Origin: an uncultured Flavobacterium sp.
GTDB lineage: Bacteria; Bacteroidota; Bacteroidia; Flavobacteriales; Flavobacteriaceae
Assembly (NCBI GenBank): GCA_937773775.1
Contig: CALJVL010000023.1
Span: forward strand, 1 to 32,522
Direction: 5' to 3'
Length of the DNA stretch: 32,522 nt
The translations under genes and the position numbers were made by a program. How positions within the stretch are numbered: position 1 is the stretch's first letter; each line of letters begins with the position of its first letter. The notes under the pieces are model-generated. The model was not told where the DNA came from. It was given only the letters and a program-made list of their open reading frames with translations, and ran no database searches. This document shows positions 1 to 8,515 of this stretch, piece by piece.

Positions 1-2
1 GC

Positions 3-140
3 AGGCTAATAGCATTTTTATATCTAAAAACTATTTCAGAAGCAAGTTTTGACCAAAATCCAACCATAAAATTCTCTAATGCCAAAATGGAAGTAAAATC
101 AACTAACAAAAAAAATAACCGAAACCCAGACTGTGTTTAA
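3..140 (+). CDS. Possible 3' end of an unrecognised gene cut by the window edge
   Basis: The third forward frame is open from the first bases to a TAA at 138-140, giving about 45 residues rich in Asn, Lys and Ser and ending in NPDCV. No family was recognised. It may be the tail of a gene that begins outside the window, but in such AT-rich DNA an open frame of this length is weak evidence on its own. A run of 17 A follows directly at 146-162. Confidence 0.25.
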   Translation, partial: RLIAFLYLKTISEASFDQNPTIKFSNAKMEVKSTNKKNNRNPDCV

Positions 141-145
141 ATTTC

Positions 146-162
146 AAAAAAAAAAAAAAAAA
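146..162. repeat. Poly(A) tract of 17
   Basis: Seventeen consecutive A lie between C145 and C163. This is the longest homopolymer noticed in the window. It sits at the start of a stretch (141-411) in which no gene was recognised. Such tracts are prone to length errors in sequencing and to slippage. Confidence 0.9.
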
Positions 163-411
163 CATTATAAAATTCTTGAAATATGATGTTGGGGTGACTT
201 TTTAAAACTCGCTTTTAATTCATATATCCGTTTATTCATATCAGTAACTACTTCGCAGCTTGTAAGACTAAACGAAACTAAAAACCAATAAATACCTACT
301 CATATAAATTATTTTCTTTGATGAAATTAATATTGTCTAAAAAGCGATTATTTTCTTCTTCCAATTATTTTACCTTAAATTACTATAGTTCATTTCTCTT
401 TTTTAAAGACT

Positions 412-568
412 CTAATACATCATTATTAGCATTTTTATCAACATTTGACCTTTCCCAGTTAATAGCCAATTGGTATCTATATCAGGACAATTTTCTATTC
501 ATAACTCCTTCGCCTAAATCGGCGTTTCTTGCCAATTGCTTACCTAAATAACCATTTGACAAGCCATT
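412..568 (-). pseudogene. Relic of a CI-like HTH repressor, C-terminal part only
   Basis: Reading leftwards from about 568, one frame gives NGLSNGYLGKQLARNADLGE followed by GVMN, and then a stop. A +1 shift continues as IENCPDIDTNWLLTGKGQML and runs to a stop at 412-414. The order 'SNGYL-GKQL-ADLGE-IENCPDIDTNWLLTGKG' is characteristic of small Bacteroidetes phage-type (XRE/CI-like) transcriptional regulators, where it covers the recognition helix and the tail of the HTH domain. The N-terminal helices and a start codon were not found upstream, and the reading frame is broken once, so this is called a relic. The family call rests on motif memory, not a search. A 77-residue forward frame over the same bases (318-551) has no recognisable family and is disregarded. 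Confidence 0.55.
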
Positions 569-739
569 GTAAACCAGAGGGCTTCTATTGTTAAAACCGT
601 GTAAATTAATGTATTGCATTGATATTTCAATCGTTTATATTTTTGTAAAGAAAAAAAGTTACATTTTTTTGTTTAATTTAAACAATTGTTTAGATCTGTA
701 AATAAAACATATAATAATCAAACAAAATACAATATCAAG

Positions 740-1392
740 CTAAGAACTTGTTTTGATATTGTATTTTCTAAATTGATCAGTTGCTTTAATCTCGATTTTA
801 TGTTCTCCTATATCAAGATTCGTTGGAATTTTTCCTCTCCAAAGATGCTTGCTCTCTATAGGATTAGAAGATCGTCTTTTCGGAATTAACTCTTCGGTTA
901 GATCACATTCATGCACTTCTGTTGCATAGGATGGATCTATTTCTTCAATATAGTTCATTGCTTTCCATTCGTCCCTGTCTACGAAGTATTCGAGTTTGTC
1001 ATTTTTACCGCCTATAAAGAAATTCCAGATCGGGTAGAAAGGTATTATTCAACTACTTCGGGAGCAAAAACTTCTATTTGGTAATTTTTGGGTTTACCTG
1101 CTACTTTATAATCCAAACTGTATTGATTTCCTTTAAAATTTATAAAGGCATATCCTTTTGGTGCACCATCGCGCATGGTTGAAACCAGAACTCCTTGTTG
1201 ATTTAGTTTTCCGGAATGCCAATCTCCCGAAGTGGTTCCAACATTGTAATGATGGTTTGGCTTTTTATGTAAGCATCCTTCGTTTTTGCCAAAGTAATCC
1301 TGACGTTGAATTTGAGTATGTGCGGAAAGATAAAGGATGTTTGGTTTTTTTTTAGTAAACAGAGCATTTTTTTGTCTTATATCTACTAAACA
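740..1392 (-). pseudogene. Calcineurin-like phosphoesterase relic (C-terminal half)
   Basis: On the minus strand the frame from 1392 to 1045 encodes NILYLSAHTQ (the SAHTH-type metal motif, with the final His read as Gln), then HHYNVGTTSGDWHSGKL, MRDGAPKGYAFINF and APEVVE, and then a TAA. These are the hallmarks of the end of the catalytic domain and of the C-terminal domain of Bacteroidetes calcineurin-like phosphoesterases. A different frame continues from about 1045 to 740 with FYPIWNFFIGGKNDKLEYF, DEWKAM, DPSYA and SKHLWRGKIPTNLDIGEHKI, which matches the last part of the same domain. The N-terminal metal-binding half is absent and the frame is broken near 1045, so the gene is dead. It lies just upstream of, and opposite to, an Oar-like receptor and a phosphodiesterase gene, and may have belonged to the same phospho-ester locus. 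Confidence 0.7.
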
Positions 1393-1428
1393 TTAAAAAA
1401 TATGAAAGTTAAAGTTAAGCTGTTGGTT

Positions 1429-1447
1429 CATGTTAAAACTTAACATG
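1429..1447. promoter_or_regulatory. Perfect 19-base palindrome upstream of the Oar-like receptor gene
   Basis: CATGTTAA, then AAC, then TTAACATG form a perfect 8-base inverted repeat 46 bases before the ATG at 1493. A TAGTTTCG sequence at 1468-1475 differs by one base from the Bacteroidetes -7 consensus TAnnTTTG. The palindrome lies where an operator would be expected. The binding protein is unknown. It is not followed by a T-run, so a terminator is unlikely. Confidence 0.4.
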
Positions 1448-1492
1448 TGTTTCAATCGATATTAAAATAGTTTCGCTTCACAAACTAAAAAT

Positions 1493-4400
1493 ATGAAAAT
1501 GAAAAACTTTTTAAGTAACAAAAAACACCGACAAAAAATTAAATGTAGTATGACGTTCTTGACAATTTTCTGCGGTATGCTTGTCTCTTATGGTCAAGCT
1601 ACCAATGCGTCTATTAAGGGGACTGTGAAGGATTTAAACGGTGAGCCTTTAATTGGCGCAACCATCACTGTTAAGAATAATGCTACCGGATTTACTACTG
1701 GATCTATTAGTAATGAAGAAGGAAGTTACAAAATACAGCAACTTCCTCTTGGTGGACCTTATACAGTCATAGCTCAATATTTTGTCTATCAGGAGAGAAT
1801 TCAGGGAGGTTTTACCTTAAATTTAAGTGATGTTTTAACAGTAGACTTCCTTTTGCAAGAATCGGCTACTTCTCTAGATGAAGTTGTGGTATCCTCAAAC
1901 AATTTGTCTAAAAGAATACAACAAATTGGTGCTTCAACAAAAATTGGTGCAGGGCAGATTAAAAACCTACCTTCAGAAGGTAGAAACTTCACAAGGTTAA
2001 CTAGTTTATCTCCATTACAAGGAGGTGGAGATATTAATTTGGGTGGGCAAAGACGTACCTCTACTAATGTAACAATTGATGGGGTTAATTTTAGAAATAC
2101 TCTAACAGCGGGTGAAATAGGTCGAGGCCCGTATACTATTTCTCAAGAAGCAATTAGAGAATTTGAAGTATCTACAAATGATTATGACGTTGCACAAGGT
2201 CGCCAAGGTGGGGGTTCTATAACCTCAGTAACCAAATCGGGAACCAATGAATTTAGCGGTAGTGCTTTTTTCTATCATAGAGCAGATGCACTCCAAAGTA
2301 AATTTACGATACAAGGACAAGAAAGGGAGGCAGACTTCTACAATTCGCAGTACGGCCTTAGTCTGGGAGGACCAATTGTAAAAGATAAACTACACTTTTT
2401 CATGGTATATGAACGACAAGATGCTGGTGATCCGCAATTTATAGCGAATATACAGAATGATGATGATGCCAACCGTTTAGGAATTACGCAGTCGAATACA
2501 GATCGTTTTTTACAAATAGGAAGAGACAGTTACGGCTTAAGCGATTCTCAGCAAATAGGACAATTTGATAGAGTTACTGAAGCAAACAATTTATTCTTAA
2601 AGTTGGACTGGCAGATTAATGATAAGCACCGATTAACGTTTAGAAATCTTTACAATAAATGGGACGATCCTTTTAGTGTTAGTGATAACTCAAATATTGA
2701 AGTAGCAGAATCATTTTCTAATTTTAATTCCCAAGAAAACAGTACTTTTCTATCGTTACGCTCTCTGTTTTCCCCTAGTATTACCAACGAGCTTAAAGTT
2801 CAGTATCAACGTGCAGAACGTATTTTTGGACCAAGTACAGAACTACCATCACAAAACATACCAAGAGCAATAGTGCAAGTACAATCCGTTTTGCCGAATG
2901 GAAACAATAGAAATTTAAGTGTACAATTAGGAGGTCAACGTTTTACCCCAGAAACAAATCTAGAAAAGCAATTCCAATTTGCAAACACTACCTATGTTAG
3001 TGCTGGTAAATATAATTTTACTTTCGGCACAGATAATTTAATTACCTATCTAGAAACGCAATTGTCTAACGAGCAAAATGGTCGATTTTTCTTCGATTCG
3101 TTAGATGATTTTGAAAATTTAAATCCCTCGAGATACGCTAGAGAAGTTCCGCTAAAAGGGTCCTCATTAGTAAAACAAACGGTATTAGATCTATCCCTTT
3201 TTGCTCAAGTAGAGTTTGATTTTAATCCAAACTTGAATTTTAGTGCTGGCGTTCGTTATGATGCAACCGCTTTTTTAAACTCCGCAGAATTCAACCCTCT
3301 GGTGTTTGACGAATTAGGAATACGAACGGATCAAAAACCAGAAGATTTCAATAATATTCAACCAAGGTTTCAGTTGACATGGAATGTGAAAGGTGAAAAT
3401 AAAGATATTTTCAGAGTTGGTGGAGGTGTTTTTAGTGCACAACCACACTATTATGCACAAGTAAATAATATTCAAAATAGCGGTACTTTGTTAGGTGCTA
3501 TAGATGTTACGGGTGCTGATGTGCCGGTGCCAGATTTTCCTTCGTATAGAAATGATCCTAGTACAGCACCAGGCGTACCAGCAGGAGTAACACCATTTTC
3601 AACCATAAATGCAGTAAGCCCGGATTTTAATGTGCCAACAATTTATAAAGGAAACATTAATTACACTCACTTTTTTGGAGATCGGTATAGCTTAGGATTA
3701 AATGCAATTGTTAGTCATACCACTAATAATTATGTTTACCAAGAAGCAAATTTAGTTCCAGAGCCATTTTTTCTGACAACTAATGAAGGAAGAGAGGTTT
3801 TTGTGCCAGCAAATACTATTCCTGCAAATGGTAGAGCGGACTGGATCAATTCTAGAATTTCAGACAAAGTAGGCCGAACTTTAGTCTTAACTTCCGATGG
3901 GGTCTTGGACAATCTAGCTTTTGTTTTAGAGGGAACTGCAAGAATTGGAAAAGATGGTTATGTAAATGCTAGCTTGACAGTAAACTCCTCTAAAGATAAT
4001 TCATCCTATAATTGCTGCGTGGGTAATACCTCTACCTTTCTTCCAGTCTCTGGAGATCCAAGAGACCTAAATTATGGGTTTTCAGATAATCACTTTGATA
4101 CCAAAATTGTAGTTAACGGTGCTACACCTACTTGGAAAGGGTTTACTATAGGTGCCACTATCATTGGAGATGGAGGTTCACGATATTCTTTTCAATCCGG
4201 AGGTAATAGAAGTACTAATGGCGACTTTAATTTAAGCAATGAAATTGCCTATATTTTTGATCTCAACAACCCTAATACACCACAAAACATTATAGATGGC
4301 TACAACGAAATATTAAATAATCCAGAAACTCCAGATGGATTTAAAAAGTACTTGAGAGAAAGCTTTGGTTCTTTTGCAGAGCGCAACGGCGGAAAGAACC

Positions 4401-4684
4401 CTTTTAGAGCCCTAGTAGATTTAAGACTTCAAAAAAGTATTAAAATTCCTAGTACCAAACAAGCTTTAGAATTATCGGTTGACGCTTTCAACTTTATGAA
4501 CTTATTAAATAAAGAATGGGGACGAAATAATAATTTTGGACGAACAACAAATTTAATGAATACAACTGGTTTTGACCAGGCAACTAATAGCTACAAGTAT
4601 GACGTGAACACAGGCGTGGCAGCTGAACCTATCAATGGTACGCCATGGCGTTTGCAAATAGGAGCACGATACTCTTTTAATTAA
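1493..4684 (+). CDS. Oar-like TonB-dependent outer-membrane receptor
   Basis: A 1063-residue outer-membrane receptor that would use TonB/ExbBD energy to import a ligand. The N-terminus is basic (KKHRQK) and then hydrophobic, ending near SYGQA, consistent with a Sec signal peptide. Residues about 40-125 form a carboxypeptidase-regulatory-like beta-sandwich (GTVKDLNGEPLIGATITV, then the Y-x-I pattern). The plug follows at about 140-250, with NLPSEGRNFTRLTSLSP, NVTIDGVNFRN and a GGSITSVTKSGTNEFSGSAF stretch that is characteristic of Oar-type receptors rather than SusC. The remainder alternates hydrophobic and polar residues as in a beta-barrel and ends in an aromatic-rich strand (RYSFN). No SusD partner follows. 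The next gene, 112 bases on, is an exported phosphodiesterase, which suggests that organophosphate or nucleotide-derived products are the cargo; this is inference from context. A strong hairpin sits between the two genes. The first ATG (1493) is used; a second ATG two codons later is equally possible. Confidence 0.9.
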   Translation: MKMKNFLSNKKHRQKIKCSMTFLTIFCGMLVSYGQATNASIKGTVKDLNGEPLIGATITVKNNATGFTTGSISNEEGSYKIQQLPLGGPYTVIAQYFVYQERIQGGFTLNLSDVLTVDFLLQESATSLDEVVVSSNNLSKRIQQIGASTKIGAGQIKNLPSEGRNFTRLTSLSPLQGGGDINLGGQRRTSTNVTIDGVNFRNTLTAGEIGRGPYTISQEAIREFEVSTNDYDVAQGRQGGGSITSVTKSGTNEFSGSAFFYHRADALQSKFTIQGQEREADFYNSQYGLSLGGPIVKDKLHFFMVYERQDAGDPQFIANIQNDDDANRLGITQSNTDRFLQIGRDSYGLSDSQQIGQFDRVTEANNLFLKLDWQINDKHRLTFRNLYNKWDDPFSVSDNSNIEVAESFSNFNSQENSTFLSLRSLFSPSITNELKVQYQRAERIFGPSTELPSQNIPRAIVQVQSVLPNGNNRNLSVQLGGQRFTPETNLEKQFQFANTTYVSAGKYNFTFGTDNLITYLETQLSNEQNGRFFFDSLDDFENLNPSRYAREVPLKGSSLVKQTVLDLSLFAQVEFDFNPNLNFSAGVRYDATAFLNSAEFNPLVFDELGIRTDQKPEDFNNIQPRFQLTWNVKGENKDIFRVGGGVFSAQPHYYAQVNNIQNSGTLLGAIDVTGADVPVPDFPSYRNDPSTAPGVPAGVTPFSTINAVSPDFNVPTIYKGNINYTHFFGDRYSLGLNAIVSHTTNNYVYQEANLVPEPFFLTTNEGREVFVPANTIPANGRADWINSRISDKVGRTLVLTSDGVLDNLAFVLEGTARIGKDGYVNASLTVNSSKDNSSYNCCVGNTSTFLPVSGDPRDLNYGFSDNHFDTKIVVNGATPTWKGFTIGATIIGDGGSRYSFQSGGNRSTNGDFNLSNEIAYIFDLNNPNTPQNIIDGYNEILNNPETPDGFKKYLRESFGSFAERNGGKNPFRALVDLRLQKSIKIPSTKQALELSVDAFNFMNLLNKEWGRNNNFGRTTNLMNTTGFDQATNSYKYDVNTGVAAEPINGTPWRLQIGARYSFN

Positions 4685-4696
4685 GGTTTTTTATTA

Positions 4697-4727
4697 AAGA
4701 ACTTGGGCAAATCTTGCCCAAGTTCTT
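4697..4727 (+). terminator. Hairpin terminator or attenuator after the receptor gene
   Basis: A perfect 14-base stem (AAGAACTTGGGCAA / TTGCCCAAGTTCTT) with a 3-base loop lies 12 bases after the receptor stop. It is followed only by CTTAAATAAG, not a long T-run, so it may be a partial terminator or a processing/stability hairpin that lowers expression of the downstream phosphodiesterase gene relative to the receptor. Confidence 0.7.
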
Positions 4728-4796
4728 CTTAAATAAGACATCAATACAATGTAACAACTCGTTATAACTATCAATCATAAAATAAATACTTTTAAA

Positions 4797-6143
4797 ATGA
4801 AAAATATACTTCTATTATTTATATTAACACAGCTTAATTTCGCCGTTAAAGCACAAGATAAATCACTTTCGAAACATGTAGTTTTAATTTCTATTGATGG
4901 TTTCCGACCAGAATTTTACCTAGATGAAAAGTGGCCTGCACCCAATCTTAAAAGTATGGCAAAAGAGGGAACTTATGCATTAGGGGTACGAAGTGTATTC
5001 CCCTCGGTAACCTACCCTTCCCATACAACTATAATTACAGGCGCTTATCCAGCAACTCATGGTATTTATTATAATAGCCCTTTTGAACCAGATGGTCAAA
5101 CAGGACGTTGGTACTGGGAAAGCGATTTAATTAAAACCGAAACCCTTTGGGATGCCGTACGAAAATCCGGAAAAATAAGTGCAAGTCTTATTTGGCCTGT
5201 TTCCGTTGGTGCACCAATAGATTATAACATTCCAGAAGTTTGGACTTTGGATAGTAGCTATGGAAGAATAAAACCCATGGAAGATAATGAAACACCTAAA
5301 GGACTCTTAAAAGAAATGGAGCTTGCTGTTTTAGGAAAAATGGATACTATTACCTTTAATGGTGACTATTTAAACCGTGAAGATCGTACAGGGGAAATGG
5401 GTGCTTATTTACTTGAAAAGTATAAGCCCAATTTAATGACCATTCATTTGATAGCAACGGATCATTTTCAGCACGAACAAGGTAGGAATGGTGAAAAAGT
5501 CTTTACTTCAATTGCAGCAATAGATCGCGCTATTGGTAAGATTAAAGAGGCCGCTGAAAGAGCTAAAATTATTGGAGAAACTACTTTTATAATCGTTGGT
5601 GATGATGGATTTGTTGATATCCACTCTGCTTTAAGTCCAAATATATGGCTAGAAGAGGCCGGTTTATTGCAAGAAAATACGACACTCTGGAAAGCAAAAT
5701 TTCATACTTCAGGCGCAGCTGCTTTTTTAATGTTAAAAGATAAAAAAGATAAAGTGAGCTTAGATAAAATTCGAAAAAAATTGAATTCCTTACCAAACTC
5801 CTACAAAAAACTATTTCGCATTGTAGAAAGACCAGAACTAGATGCCATCGGTGCAGATCCTAATGCTATTCTAGCACTTGATCCGATACCCGGTGTAACT
5901 ATGTCAGCTTCTGCTAAGGGTAAAGTTATCACAGCAAGAAGCGGAGGTACACATGGTTACTTTCCTAATTTTAAACAAATAGAAACTGGTTTTGTAGCTT
6001 GGGGTGCTGGAATTTCTACCGGAAAAGAAGTGCCAAAAATGGGATTAGAAGATGTAGCTCCGTTAGTGAGTGAATTACTAGATTTAAACTTTAAAACAGA
6101 AGATGGAGTCCTATTCCCAGGAATTCTCAAAGTTTCAAATTGA
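4797..6143 (+). CDS. Exported type I phosphodiesterase / nucleotide pyrophosphatase (NPP, alkaline phosphatase superfamily)
   Basis: A 448-residue member of the alkaline phosphatase superfamily. Residues 1-20 form a signal peptide (MKNILLLFILTQLNFAVKAQ), so it acts in the periplasm or on the surface. The di-zinc site is visible: Asp34 in ISIDGF, the Thr72 nucleophile in PSVTYPSHTTIITG, Asp222 and His226 in ATDHFQHEQG, Asp269 in VGDDGF, and a distal His in GTHGYFP. Family members hydrolyse phosphodiesters and pyrophosphates such as nucleotides. The usual Asp-His pair of the SDHG motif reads Asp-Asp (GDDG), a single-base change (CAT to GAT) at an expected zinc ligand, so activity may be altered. 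Length is normal for bacterial NPP-like proteins. It is co-directional with the receptor gene upstream, and its last 9 bases overlap the end of a convergent, broken Crp/Fnr gene. Confidence 0.88.
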   Translation: MKNILLLFILTQLNFAVKAQDKSLSKHVVLISIDGFRPEFYLDEKWPAPNLKSMAKEGTYALGVRSVFPSVTYPSHTTIITGAYPATHGIYYNSPFEPDGQTGRWYWESDLIKTETLWDAVRKSGKISASLIWPVSVGAPIDYNIPEVWTLDSSYGRIKPMEDNETPKGLLKEMELAVLGKMDTITFNGDYLNREDRTGEMGAYLLEKYKPNLMTIHLIATDHFQHEQGRNGEKVFTSIAAIDRAIGKIKEAAERAKIIGETTFIIVGDDGFVDIHSALSPNIWLEEAGLLQENTTLWKAKFHTSGAAAFLMLKDKKDKVSLDKIRKKLNSLPNSYKKLFRIVERPELDAIGADPNAILALDPIPGVTMSASAKGKVITARSGGTHGYFPNFKQIETGFVAWGAGISTGKEVPKMGLEDVAPLVSELLDLNFKTEDGVLFPGILKVSN

Positions 6144-6747
6144 TTTTTTCTTAGGTATAATTGAAATAGTTTGTCGGGTGGCTCCAGAAAGGTCACCCAC
6201 ATCTTTTTGAGTCAATAGGTCGAAAAGTAAAAATTGCTCACCACTTGCATCATGAACTTCAATATTGAAAAACTTCCTTACAAATGAAATTCTGTCTTCA
6301 ATTTTATTTCCGGTGATATTACCCATTTTCTTTTCTGAAATACACCAACGCTTTGTAAGATAGGATATAAACCAATCAGATAGATAAGGATCGTTGATTA
6401 TCATTTTTTTAAAATATGAAATTTCATATTTTCTTATTTTAGTGTCTATCAAGGTTTTTGAAAATTCAAAGAACTGCCCGTTCAGGTATCTTAAATTTCC
6501 AAAAAAATCACCTTTGTGCAAAATATCATAAACAAACTCTTCACCATGTTCAGAATAACTTCCTAATTTAACCGCTCCTGAGACTATTTCGTAAATGAAT
6601 CCATCGTCATTAGGTGGTTCGTAAATGTAGGTACTTTTTTTCTATTTCACTTTCAATACTTTCAATAGTTGTATCATTTTTTAGATTAGCTTTTAAATAA
6701 TTATAAAAACAAAAGGATTTGTAATACTCATTATTCGGACGTTGCAT
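6135..6747 (-). pseudogene. Crp/Fnr-family transcriptional regulator, frameshifted and C-terminally shortened
   Basis: From an ATG at 6747 the minus strand encodes MQRPNNEYYKSFCFYNYLKA and a short acidic helix, and stops at 6610. Shifting frame inside a run of seven A on the coding strand (about 6634-6640) restores STYIYEPPNDDGFIYEIVSG, AVKLG, HGEEFVYDILHKGDFFGNL and the rest of a cyclic-nucleotide-binding-type jelly roll. A helix-turn-helix follows with LLTQKDVGDLSGATRQTIS. This is a classic Crp/Fnr layout of about 204 residues. The HTH is cut just after the recognition helix and ends in PKKKSI, lacking the usual wing, so even a repaired reading would be unusual. It converges on the phosphodiesterase gene and overlaps its end by 9 bases. 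The single frameshift could be a sequencing error or true decay. Confidence 0.75.
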
Positions 6748-7296
6748 TCTTTACTGATTTTTGATAATAATAGTAAAAGTAAATAAGTAAGATTATACTT
6801 AAGTTATATAAACATTATGGATTTGCAAATAAAACCAGCAAGTATTAGTTAAGCAACATTTTAAAAATTATTTTTCTTTTTCCAGAATTCTTCAATTTTT
6901 AATCTAGATCGTGTAATGATATATAACTTGTAGCTTATTATATCTTTATAAAATAGAAAGTGACTTGAGGTCAATTAAAAAAAAGATGTTTTAATTTATA
7001 ATGCCTTTTGCACACAGCTTTTACTCTAAGGAAATATGTTCTAAATTTTTTTTACCAAAATATTTGTGGACTAGGAAACCTACAACACGTATTTTAGCCC
7101 GTAAAAAAAACTAAAAGTGATAAAAACCAATAAAATAGTTAGAAGGGTTCTCAAATCGGGCAACTGTGAAACTAAGATTGTTGATAATTACGTTTTTACA
7201 GAGGCTTAACAAATACAAGGCGGCTATAAAACAAATAATTACTCTGTTAATAATTTTTTTTTAAATTTACGCCATAAATTTATTAATATTAAACTT
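6748..7296. other. Gene-free spacer between the Crp/Fnr relic and the ROK gene
   Basis: About 550 very AT-rich bases with no convincing gene on either strand. Short open frames exist (for example around 7139-7209) but show no recognisable motif. It must contain the promoters of the minus-strand Crp/Fnr gene and of the plus-strand ROK gene. TAAATTTA near 7262 differs by one base from the Bacteroidetes -7 consensus. Confidence 0.6.
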
Positions 7297-8515
7297 ATGA
7301 CCAATTTATTAGACTTTGAAAATGGTATTGGAGTCAAGGGGCGGAAAGTTGATAATATCAGGAAAATCATAAGGTATCTTTCTAGACATAAGGAACCTTT
7401 ATCAATTCCTGAAATAGCCAGTTTTATAGATGTCAGCATACCTATTTGCGCCTCTTTAATAAGAGAATTGAGCAATCAAAATTATGTAATAAAACAAGGA
7501 AAAAAGTCTTCGGAAAATGGAAGAAAACCTTTTACATACTCTCTAAATAAAAAAACTTTTAATGTTATTGGTGTTGAAATTCTTTCAAAATTTATTCAGT
7601 TAAGTATTTTTAATATTGAATTAGATGATATTTATAACCTTTACAGATAGAGAATTTACGTTGTCAAATGATCAGGAATGCTTAAATGAGATTACAACTT
7701 TCATCGAGAAAGCAATAGTAGATGCTGGTATTAGTAAAAATAATGTTATTGGCATTGGTATTGGTATGCAGGAAGCTGTAAGGAATTCCAATAGTGAATT
7801 GTCTAACTATTTTTTGGAAGACCTTATTTCACTTAAAGAGCATTTAGAGTCCAATTTGAACCTTTCTGTGATTGTGGATATTGATACAAGAACTATTGCA
7901 GTAGCTGAGCAAATACTTGGTAAAGCAAAAGGTGTTGACAATGCTTTAGTAGTGAAAACAAGTAGGGCTTTAGGGCTAAGTATTATTGCTGACAGACATA
8001 TAATTAAAGGGAGCCATGGGGTTGCTGGTAAGATTAATCACACTCATTTTAAAAAAGGAATTAGACTTTGTGATTGCGGAAAAACAGGGTGCTTGGGTAC
8101 TGAAATTGGTGGAAACGCATTATTAGGTGATCTTAAATCAGCTATTATTGATGGTGAAGTATCTATACATTTTAGTAAATCACATTTATTTGATTATACA
8201 TATCATGATATTCTTGATGCTGCTTCAAAAGGTGATGAACTCTCTATAAAATTGATTCAAGAACAAGGATTTAAGCTAGGAAAAGCTTTAGGAAATATTA
8301 TTAATATTTTAGATCCAGAGTTAGTAATACTTGGAGGAGAGTTTGTCATGGTAAAAGATTTTTTTATAGATCCTGTTAAAATGGGTATAAATAAAACTAG
8401 TCAAATAAATACAGCACAGCGGTGCGAGGTTATAGCATCTACCTTGGGTAGATATCTAGGTGCAAAAGCGGGAGCATGTATGCTACTAAAAGCTTGCGAT
8501 ATGATTGAGTTCTAG
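7297..8515 (+). pseudogene. ROK-family (NagC/Mlc-like) repressor interrupted by one frameshift
   Basis: The first part (7297-7650) encodes a winged HTH: NIRKIIRYLSRHKEPLSIPE, IASFIDVSIPICASLIRELS, then SSENGRKPFTYSLN, which leads into the ROK ATPase-like fold. It stops after IYNLYR. The second frame (usable from about 7625 to 8515) carries on directly with TDREFTLSND and contains VVDIDTRTIAVAEQ, a GSHGVAGKINHTHF motif, the Cys cluster LCDCGKTGCLGTEIGG and ILDPELVILGGEF. One extra T in CCTTTACAG near 7640 explains the break; removing it gives about 405 residues, normal for ROK repressors. ROK regulators usually sense sugars or sugar phosphates. This one lies upstream of SusCD and is the nearest candidate regulator for the catabolic locus. 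The phosphate-binding loop reads VKTSRALGLSI instead of the Gly-rich kinase form, typical of a regulator, not a kinase. Confidence 0.8.

Noticed and set aside
318..551. Forward 77-residue open frame
   Set aside because: Low-complexity Ser/Leu/Phe-rich frame opposite a better supported HTH relic.
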